This document shows positions 1 to 5,136 of a DNA stretch of 5,136 nucleotides, in pieces; the stretch's first letter is position 1; each line of letters begins with the position of its first letter. The translations under genes were made by a program, and so were the position numbers. Source of the DNA: Gammaproteobacteria bacterium (GTDB lineage Bacteria; Pseudomonadota; Gammaproteobacteria; J113). The notes beneath the pieces were generated by a model. It was not told where the DNA came from. It did no database searches and was given only the letters and a program-made list of their open reading frames with translations. The stretch lies in the NCBI GenBank assembly GCA_003694425.1, contig RFJX01000261.1, positions 1 through 5,136 of the forward strand, in the 5' to 3' direction.

Positions 1-2
1 CG

Positions 3-2234
3 GTCGAGGGGCTGGTGCTGGGCCTGCGTGGCGCCAACGCCCGCCGGGTGGTCGCGGGGGTCGAGGCGCGCCTGCGGGGGCTGGAGCAGGGTTTTCCGGA
101 GGGCGTACATGCGCGCATCTTCTACAACCGCGGCCATCTGGTCGAGCGCGCCGTCGGCACGGTGTCGCGGGCGCTGGTGGAAGCCATCGTCCTGGTGCTG
201 GTCCTCCTGGCGCTGTTCCTGGGCAATTTGCGCGCGGCCCTGACGGTGGCGCTGGTGTTGCCGCTGGCGGCCCTGGTCACCTTCATCCTCATGTACCGCT
301 TTGGCATGTCGGCCAATCTGATGTCGCTGGGTGGGCTCGCGATCGCGATTGGCATGCTGGTGGATGCCGCGGTGGTGGTGGTGGAGAACATCGTCACCCA
401 TCTCGCTCACGCCGATGAACGCACTCGCCTGCCGAGGCTGCACCTGATCTACCGGGCGAGCCGGGAAGTGGCAATTCCGGTCGCCTCCGGCATCCTCATC
501 ATCGTCATCGTGTTCCTGCCGCTGCTGACCCTGCAGGGACTCGAGGGCAAGCTCTTCATCCCCGTGGCACTGACCATCGTCTTCGCGCTGGTCGGCTCGC
601 TGCTGTTGTCACTGACGGTGATCCCGGTACTCTCCTCCTTCATCCTCGGCAGGGTTGGCCATGATGAGCCCCTGCTGGTGCGGTTGCTGGGCCGGATATA
701 CCATCCATCGCTCACCTGGGCACTGCGCCACGAGAGGCTCATCATCGCTGTGGCCGCGCTGCTGCTGGCGGTGGCCTCCTGGGTCTATCTGCAGGTGGGC
801 AAGACCTTCATGCCGGTCATGGACGAGGGGGACCTCATCGTTCAGCTCGAGAAGCTGCCGACGATAACCCTGGCCCAGTCACTGGCCATCGACAGCCGCT
901 TCCAGAGGGATCTGATGGAGCGGGTTCCGGAGGTCGTCGGGGTTGTCTCGCGCACCGGCTCGGATGAACTAGGCCTGGATCCGATGGGACTGAACCAGAC
1001 CGACAGCTTCCTGCAGCTCAAGCCACGGCAGCAGTGGACAGTGCCGGACAAGGAGACGCTGATGGATCGCATCCGTGAGGTGCTGGCGGATTACCCGGGG
1101 GTCTCCTATGCCTTCACCCAGCCAATCGAGATGCGGGTATCGGAGATGCTCACGGGGGTGCGTGGTGACCTTGCGGTGAAGATCTTCGGTGACGACCAGG
1201 ATGAACTCAACCGGCTCGCAGAGGAGCTGGTCGCGCTGCTGCGGGCCCTCCCCGGGGCGGAGGATGTCTATACCCCGCGCAATGAGGGGGTGCGCTACCT
1301 GAGCCTGAGGGTCGATCGTCTGGCCGCCGGCCGTCTCGGACTCGCCGTGGACGATCTGGAACAGGACCTGCGCGCCCTCGTCGAGGGGGTGCGCCTGGGC
1401 ACGGTCTACGAGGGCGGGAGGCGGATACCTCTGCAATTGCGCGGCCCCGAAACACTCCGTGCCTCACCATCGGACTTCGCCGAACTCCAGCTTGTGGTGG
1501 AGGATACCGGACGGGTGCCGCTGCAGCGTGTGGCCGATCTCCGTCAGGAGACGGGACCGGTAGCCATCAACCGTGAGCAGGGCAAGCGCATGGCGGTCGT
1601 GATCGCCAACGTCAGCGGCCGTGACCTGGTCGGCTTTGTCGAGGAGGCACGGGAGGCAGTGAGTAGCAGGCTGCAACTGCCGGCCGGCTACTACCTGGCC
1701 TGGGGTGGCCAGTTCGAGAATCAGCAGCGGGCCTCGCGCAGGCTCGCGATCGTGGTGCCGGTGGCACTGGGGCTGATCTTCCTGGTCCTGTTCGCCACCT
1801 TTCGCTCGATCGGTCAGGCAGTTCTGGTGCTGAGCAACGTCCCATTTGCCCTGGTCGGGGGCATCATCGCCCTCTGGCTGACCGGCGAATATCTGTCCGT
1901 TCCCGCTGCTGTCGGTTTCATTGCGCTGCTCGGGATCTCGGTACTCAACGGCGTGGTGATGGTAAGCCACTTCAACCAGCAACGGGCACTTGGCAGGTCG
2001 GGGGAGGCGGTCGTCGTCGCCGGTGCGATGCGGAGGCTGCGCCCGGTGATGATGACCGCCAGCATCGCCGCGCTTGGCCTGGTGCCGTTGCTCCTGGCCA
2101 CCGGGCCCGGTTCGGAGATCCAGCGTCCGCTGGCAGTGGTGGTCATCGGCGGGCTGGTATCGGCGACCTTCCTGACCCTCATTCTGCTGCCCCTTCTGTA
2201 TCTGCGTTTCTTTCTTCAATCCAGCGAGGGATGA
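3..2234 (+). CDS. Heavy-metal/cation RND efflux pump, CzcA/CusA (HME) type, inner-membrane permease; 5' end missing
   Basis: This is the proton-driven permease of a tripartite pump that would export metal ions, probably from periplasm or cytoplasm, through an adaptor and outer-membrane channel encoded elsewhere. The frame is open to the left edge. The GTG at 15 is an internal valine, not the start. Family members are usually about 1020-1070 residues, so roughly 290 N-terminal residues (TM1 and most of the first porter half) are missing. Counting from codon 15, membrane segments lie near 54-70, 73-93, 102-124, 152-173, 180-208, 241-259, 576-595, 602-622, 632-652, 676-696 and 705-731. The second porter/docking region is 260-575. 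HME hallmarks include GMLVDAAVVVVEN in TM4 (D117, E124), FMPVMDEG after TM7, and QPIEMR plus GVRGDLAVKIFGDD in the porter. The first acidic residue of the CzcA TM4 motif is alanine here (A111), as in CusA-like pumps, so the substrate cannot be assigned. Family assignment is very secure; metal specificity is open. The DUF3240 gene follows after 4 bases. Confidence 0.95.
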   Translation, partial: VEGLVLGLRGANARRVVAGVEARLRGLEQGFPEGVHARIFYNRGHLVERAVGTVSRALVEAIVLVLVLLALFLGNLRAALTVALVLPLAALVTFILMYRFGMSANLMSLGGLAIAIGMLVDAAVVVVENIVTHLAHADERTRLPRLHLIYRASREVAIPVASGILIIVIVFLPLLTLQGLEGKLFIPVALTIVFALVGSLLLSLTVIPVLSSFILGRVGHDEPLLVRLLGRIYHPSLTWALRHERLIIAVAALLLAVASWVYLQVGKTFMPVMDEGDLIVQLEKLPTITLAQSLAIDSRFQRDLMERVPEVVGVVSRTGSDELGLDPMGLNQTDSFLQLKPRQQWTVPDKETLMDRIREVLADYPGVSYAFTQPIEMRVSEMLTGVRGDLAVKIFGDDQDELNRLAEELVALLRALPGAEDVYTPRNEGVRYLSLRVDRLAAGRLGLAVDDLEQDLRALVEGVRLGTVYEGGRRIPLQLRGPETLRASPSDFAELQLVVEDTGRVPLQRVADLRQETGPVAINREQGKRMAVVIANVSGRDLVGFVEEAREAVSSRLQLPAGYYLAWGGQFENQQRASRRLAIVVPVALGLIFLVLFATFRSIGQAVLVLSNVPFALVGGIIALWLTGEYLSVPAAVGFIALLGISVLNGVVMVSHFNQQRALGRSGEAVVVAGAMRRLRPVMMTASIAALGLVPLLLATGPGSEIQRPLAVVVIGGLVSATFLTLILLPLLYLRFFLQSSEG
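2226..2230 (+). promoter_or_regulatory. Ribosome binding site for the DUF3240 gene
   Basis: GAGGG lies 8 bases before the ATG at 2239, inside the last codons of the RND gene. A second purine run (AAAGG, 2234-2238) directly abuts the ATG and is too close to serve. The good spacing supports 2239 as the start and suggests translation coupled to the pump gene. Confidence 0.55.
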
Positions 2235-2238
2235 AAGG

Positions 2239-2541
2239 ATGGCGAAGGTCCTGCTCAATCTGGTCGTCAAGCCCGCAATGGAGGCAGCGTTGGTGGAATG
2301 GTTGCTGGAACAGGAGTCCATCAAGGGTTTTTCGAGCTATCCGGTGCGGGGGCACGGCAGTTCCCCTGCCAGTCTTTCCCTGGCCGAACAGGTTGCCGGG
2401 ACCCGGAGCCAGTATCTGTACCAGATCGTTCTGGAACAGGGGCAATCACAGCGGCTGCTGGAACTGCTCCGGGAGCAGTTCGGCGGCAGCGGCATGCATT
2501 ACTGGGTAAACCCCGTGCTGCAAGAGGGGCATCTGGACTAG
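2239..2541 (+). CDS. DUF3240 family protein, small partner of HME-RND pumps
   Basis: A complete 100-residue protein with no signal peptide or membrane segment, so probably cytoplasmic. It matches the DUF3240 pattern as I remember it. There is an N-terminal strand and helix (KVLLNLVVKPAMEAALVEWL, 3-22), then GFSSYPVRGHG (about 30-40), then SLAEQVAG (about 47-54), then a strand and helix (YLYQIVLEQ, then LLELLREQF), and a C-terminal YWVNPV (about 88-93). The strand-helix-strand pattern, repeated twice, is what a ferredoxin-like or PII/CutA-like fold would show; this fold call is inference. It begins 4 bases after the pump's stop codon, with a well-placed GAGGG, so the two are almost certainly co-transcribed. 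DUF3240 genes are known to sit beside CzcA/CusA-type operons, which suggests a regulatory or accessory role in metal efflux, but the function is not established. The His residues in GHG and MHYW could be looked at as metal ligands. Confidence 0.8.
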   Translation: MAKVLLNLVVKPAMEAALVEWLLEQESIKGFSSYPVRGHGSSPASLSLAEQVAGTRSQYLYQIVLEQGQSQRLLELLREQFGGSGMHYWVNPVLQEGHLD

Positions 2542-2547
2542 GAACGA
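2542..2547. other. Six-base convergent gene junction with no terminator
   Basis: The TAG of the DUF3240 gene (2539-2541) and the TGA of pgi (2548-2550 on the minus strand) face each other across six bases. No GC-rich hairpin followed by a T run is visible in either direction close to the junction. Transcripts from the two sides must overlap at their 3' ends or stop by Rho or inside the opposite gene. Confidence 0.7.
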
Positions 2548-4176
2548 TCAGTCCCAGCGACCACGCCGCAGGACCCCGATCAGTCCACCCGGATCGGACT
2601 TGTCGTCACGCTCGAGCTTCAGGGCGAACTCACCTGCGAGCTGTTTGCCCAGTTCCACGCCCCACTGATCGAAGGGGTTGATCTGCCAGATCGCCGCCTG
2701 ACAGAAGACCTTGTGCTCATATAGCGCCAGCAGCTGGCCCAGGGTGCGCGGGTCCAGCCGGCGGTAGAGAAGCAGGTTGCTGGGGCGGTTGCCGGGAAAG
2801 CTCCGGTGGGGGAGCAGGGTCTCGATGCGTTCGGGCCCGAGTCCCTCCTCCTCCAGCATGGCCCTGACCTCGGTGGCATCGCGGCCATGCGCCAGGGCCT
2901 GTGCCTGGGCCAGGCAGTTGGCCAGCAGCAGCCGGTGGTGCCTGGGGTGGCCGCTCTCGTCCTCCAGTCCGGCCAGCAGGTCCAGCGGGACGAAGCCGGG
3001 GCCCTGGTGGAGGCGCTGGAAGAAGGCGTGCTGGGCATTGCTCCCGACCCCGCCCCAGACTACCGGCGCCGTTTCATGGGAGACCGGGCTGCCGTCCAGA
3101 TGCACCCCCTTGCCGTTGCTCTCCATCTCCAGTTGCTGCAGCCAGGCCGGCAGCAGGCGCAACCGTTCATCGTAGGGGACCACCGCCAGGCTGTCGCGGT
3201 GGTGGAAATTGATGTACCAGACCCCGATGAGGGCCAGCAGGACCGGAAGGTTCTCCAGCAGGGGACGGGTGCGGAAGTGACGGTCCATCTCCCGCGCCCC
3301 GGCCAGCAGCTCGAGGAAGGCCTCCCGGCCCAGGCCGATGGCGGCGGGCAGGCCGATGGCGGACCAGAGGGAGTAGCGCCCGCCGACCCAGTCCTGGAAG
3401 GTGAACTGGCGCTCCGGCGGGATCCCGAACTCGCCGGCGGCGCCGGGATTGCTGGTCACCGCGGCGAAGTGACTGGCGACGGCCTCCTCGCCAAGGCTGT
3501 TCACCAGCCACGTTCTGACATCCTCCGCGTTGACCCGCGTCTCCAGCGTGCCGAAGCTCTTGGACATCACCAGGACCAGGGTCCGTGCCGGATCGAGGCC
3601 GGCCAGGGCCCGGTTCAGGTCGTGTCCGTCCAGATTGGCGAGAAAACGTACTGGCGGTCCGTCCGCCCGCGCTGCCAGGGCCTCCAGGACCAGGGCAGGG
3701 CCCAGATGGGACCCGCCGATGCCGATGCTTATCACGCTGGCGAAGGGTTCGCCGCCTGTACCCCGGGCCTCGCCCCGGCGCACCGCCTCGGCGAAGGCGG
3801 TGAACCGCTCCAGTTCGTGCAGCACCGTTGCGGTCACCGGCTCACCACCGACACGGAAGTCGTCCTCCGGGGCGGCGCGCAGGGCGCAGTGCAGGGCAGG
3901 GCGGTGTTCGCTCACGTTCACCGGCTCACCGGCGAACATCGCCTCCCGTTGCCGTTCCAGCCCCGCGGTCGCGGCCAGGTTCCGCAGCAGCTCGAGGGTG
4001 CGGTCGGTGAGCAGGTTCCTGCTGAAGTCGAGCAGCAGTCGCTCGCTGTGGCAGCTCAGACGGGGAAAGCGCCCCGAGTCCTCCCTCAGGGTCTTGCGCA
4101 GCGAGAATCCGGCGAGGTCACTGCGGTGCCTCTCCAGGGCCCGCCAGGCCCCGGTCTGGTCGATGGCGTCAGGCAT
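2548..4176 (-). CDS. pgi: Glucose-6-phosphate isomerase
   Basis: Cytoplasmic enzyme interconverting glucose 6-phosphate and fructose 6-phosphate in glycolysis and gluconeogenesis. The protein is 542 residues (E. coli 549) and collinear with the E. coli enzyme. Both family signatures are present: VGGRYSLWSAIG (264-275) and the C-terminal one ending NPFDQWGVELGK (500-511). The catalytic residues are intact: E352 in MESNGKG, H383 in SNAQHAFF and K511, matching E. coli E355, H386 and K514 at a constant offset of three. R267 in GGRYS is also present. The sugar-phosphate loop reads SKSFGTLET (205-213), where the common form is SKTFTTxET. The glycine loop reads GIGGSHLGP (152-160), where E. coli has Asp for the His. 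The ATG at 4176 is supported because TGAWRALERH aligns with the E. coli N-terminus (TAAWQALQKH). No Shine-Dalgarno precedes it: the 16 bases after the upstream stop codon are almost all pyrimidine. Co-transcription and translational coupling with the upstream gene are likely. Assignment is very secure. Confidence 0.98.
   Translation of the reverse strand: MPDAIDQTGAWRALERHRSDLAGFSLRKTLREDSGRFPRLSCHSERLLLDFSRNLLTDRTLELLRNLAATAGLERQREAMFAGEPVNVSEHRPALHCALRAAPEDDFRVGGEPVTATVLHELERFTAFAEAVRRGEARGTGGEPFASVISIGIGGSHLGPALVLEALAARADGPPVRFLANLDGHDLNRALAGLDPARTLVLVMSKSFGTLETRVNAEDVRTWLVNSLGEEAVASHFAAVTSNPGAAGEFGIPPERQFTFQDWVGGRYSLWSAIGLPAAIGLGREAFLELLAGAREMDRHFRTRPLLENLPVLLALIGVWYINFHHRDSLAVVPYDERLRLLPAWLQQLEMESNGKGVHLDGSPVSHETAPVVWGGVGSNAQHAFFQRLHQGPGFVPLDLLAGLEDESGHPRHHRLLLANCLAQAQALAHGRDATEVRAMLEEEGLGPERIETLLPHRSFPGNRPSNLLLYRRLDPRTLGQLLALYEHKVFCQAAIWQINPFDQWGVELGKQLAGEFALKLERDDKSDPGGLIGVLRRGRWD
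3331..3362 (-). repeat. 14-bp direct repeat, 18-bp period, inside pgi
   Basis: The same 14 bases (CAGGCCGATGGCGG) occur at 3331-3344 and 3349-3362, separated by four bases. In the protein this is the AIGLPAAIGLG stretch just after the first Pgi signature. The alignment to E. coli Pgi here needs no gap, so this is not an inserted duplication; it more likely reflects similar residues and a narrow codon choice. Confidence 0.6.
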
Positions 4177-4192
4177 GTCGGGGGAAGGGGGG

Positions 4193-5136
4193 TCAGCCCT
4201 GCTGTCGTTGCTGCTGTTGGACGAAGTGCTTGTAGATGTCGATCAGTTCATCGTCATCGTAGCGGATGATGATCAGCTCCTGACCCGGATGGATGATGTC
4301 CGGGTTCCGGCCTATCTTCCCTTGCATGAAGTTGTAGACATAGGACTCGAGTACCTTGCGGTGGATCAGCCGTCCCAGGTAGGAGCTGGAGTGGTCCGCC
4401 TCGGGCTCGTCCGCCTGCGGGGGGATGTCCACCTGGTAGGTGTTGATCTCCTCGCCCCGGCGGATGGCGATGCCGCGGGCGAAGTTGTCGATCAGGCCGT
4501 GCTGGATGATGCCCCACATCCCCTGGGTATCGGCCGGGGTCACGGTGCGGACGTAGAAGATGGCGTCCGTCGGGATCTCCTCCCCCATCAGCAGCTCCCG
4601 GACCGTGGTGGACTCGAGACGGTAGGGCGTGCGGATGACCTTGACCTCCTGCTCCGGGTTTTCCGCCAGCCGTTCCCTGAGTTCCTTCGTGGTGGTCACC
4701 TCGAGATTCCGCACCCGCCTGACCACAGTGACGGGAGCCTTGCGCTGCTCCGGCGCGGTCTCCAGCAGCTCGCCGATGGTGAGCCGTTCGGGGCGGTCGT
4801 CTTCACCGAGGATGGTCACCTCGCGCTCGAGGTTGCCGCCTGCCTGCCGGATCAGCTCCTCAGGGGTGGTCACTTCGAGCTGCTCGGTCTCGTGGACCAC
4901 GGTGATGGGGGTGTCGTCCGCGCTCTCCGGGCCGGACAGGAGTTCGGCCGCGGTCACCGTCTCCACCGCGGTGTCGGGGATCAGGGAGATGGGCTGCTCC
5001 GGGGTGACGAAATCGTCCGCCGAGAGCGCCGGGATCGGTTCCTCCTCCGGCCGGGAAATCTCCTCCACATACTCGCGCGCCTCCTGTTCCAGCGAGGCGG
5101 GTGGCTTGCCCTGTTCGCCGGAAGCGGGTGGAGCAG
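4193..5136 (-). CDS. Unrecognised protein with five tandem 29-residue repeats and a split LysM-like C-terminus; 5' end missing
   Basis: I do not recognise this protein. The frame is open to the right edge, giving at least 314 residues; the true start is probably outside the window. A GTG at 5068, with AGGAGG at 5080-5085, is a possible internal start and is used here as residue 1. The N-terminal part is rich in Pro, Glu and Ala. Residues 26-169 form five tandem units of 28-29 residues. Residues about 172-270 start with VTPADTQGMWGIIQ and end with NPDIIHPGQELIII. The first resembles the opening and the second the closing of a LysM domain (compare GDTLWGIA and NPxxIxPGQxLxI), with about 60 extra residues between them. 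The C-terminus is hydrophilic and ends QQQQRQQG. No membrane segment is visible in the part seen. The stop codon is 16 bases before pgi, suggesting one transcript. If the LysM reading is right, a cell-envelope or peptidoglycan link is possible, but a signal peptide cannot be checked. Coding status is well supported by the length, codon bias and internal repeat structure; function is unknown. Confidence 0.85.
   Translation of the reverse strand, partial: APPASGEQGKPPASLEQEAREYVEEISRPEEEPIPALSADDFVTPEQPISLIPDTAVETVTAAELLSGPESADDTPITVVHETEQLEVTTPEELIRQAGGNLEREVTILGEDDRPERLTIGELLETAPEQRKAPVTVVRRVRNLEVTTTKELRERLAENPEQEVKVIRTPYRLESTTVRELLMGEEIPTDAIFYVRTVTPADTQGMWGIIQHGLIDNFARGIAIRRGEEINTYQVDIPPQADEPEADHSSSYLGRLIHRKVLESYVYNFMQGKIGRNPDIIHPGQELIIIRYDDDELIDIYKHFVQQQQRQQG
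4562..4993 (-). repeat. Five tandem 28-29-residue protein repeats (about 87 bp each)
   Basis: Counting from GTG 5068, the units are residues 26-53 (28 aa), 54-82, 83-111, 112-140 and 141-169 (29 aa each). They open with a hydrophobic strand: PISLI, PITVV, EVTIL, PVTVV, EVKVI. A variable stretch follows, then a T-rich turn leading into a helix: VTAAELL, VTTPEELI, LTIGELL, VTTTKELR, STTVRELL. Three units carry Leu-Glu before this turn. The order suggests one beta-strand and one short helix per unit. The copies have diverged at DNA level, so this is a protein repeat and not a recent DNA duplication. I know no named family with this pattern. Confidence 0.8.

Noticed and set aside
15..17. GTG at 15 as the start of the RND gene
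   Set aside because: The frame continues upstream to the window edge with family-like residues, and the known N-terminal third of the pump would be missing.
337..348. Perfect 12-base palindrome TCGCGATCGCGA as a protein-binding site
   Set aside because: It sits in conserved TM4 codons (Ala-Ile-Ala-Ile) where GCG and ATC codons generate it naturally; single copy.
1464..2324. Minus-strand open frame of 286 codons opposite the RND gene
   Set aside because: It is antisense to conserved membrane and porter segments, with no family motif and low-complexity His/Gln/Asp content; a mirror of the real gene.
2545..2586. 10-base direct repeat CGATCAGTCC at 2545-2554 and 2577-2586
   Set aside because: Two short copies only, one spanning the pgi stop codon and one in its coding sequence; no flanking structure suggesting a mobile element or site.
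2576..2597. Inverted repeat CCGATC/GATCGG near the convergent junction as a terminator
   Set aside because: Only six pairs with a 10-base loop, inside the pgi coding sequence, a competing AGTCC/GGACT pairing, and no T run on either strand.
2806..4269. Plus-strand open frame of 487 codons opposite pgi
   Set aside because: It lies antisense to a securely identified gene; its protein is rich in Gln, Gly and Pro, has no recognisable motif, and is what the GC-rich codon bias of pgi would leave open.

Overview
The window is GC-rich, densely coded DNA, most likely from a gammaproteobacterium. That guess rests on the E. coli-like organisation of the Pgi protein (542 residues against 549, collinear active-site residues), on the pairing of a heavy-metal RND pump with a DUF3240 protein, and on the strong G/C third-position preference. 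The taxonomic call is inference. There are two convergent transcription units, four protein genes (two cut by the window edges) and almost no non-coding DNA. I see no RNA gene, CRISPR array, insertion sequence or clear promoter.

Left half, plus strand (1-2541): the C-terminal three quarters of an inner-membrane RND metal/cation efflux pump of the CzcA/CusA (HME) type, followed after 4 bases by a complete small DUF3240 gene. These two look like the end of a metal-efflux operon, with the outer-membrane and periplasmic adaptor genes presumably to the left of the window. DUF3240 proteins recur beside such pumps, and their role is not established.

Right half, minus strand (2548-5136): an unrecognised gene cut by the right edge, then glucose-6-phosphate isomerase (pgi), 16 bases apart and probably co-transcribed. 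The unrecognised protein carries five tandem 28-29-residue repeats, then a C-terminal region that looks like a LysM module split by an insertion, and ends in a glutamine-rich tail. It is the most novel item here. pgi is a housekeeping gene of glycolysis/gluconeogenesis with all catalytic residues present.

The two units meet tail to tail with only 6 bases between stop codons and no recognisable terminator. No multi-gene novel system is evident. The points worth a second look are the repeat protein, the metal specificity of the pump with its DUF3240 partner, and the unusual pyrimidine-only leader before pgi.
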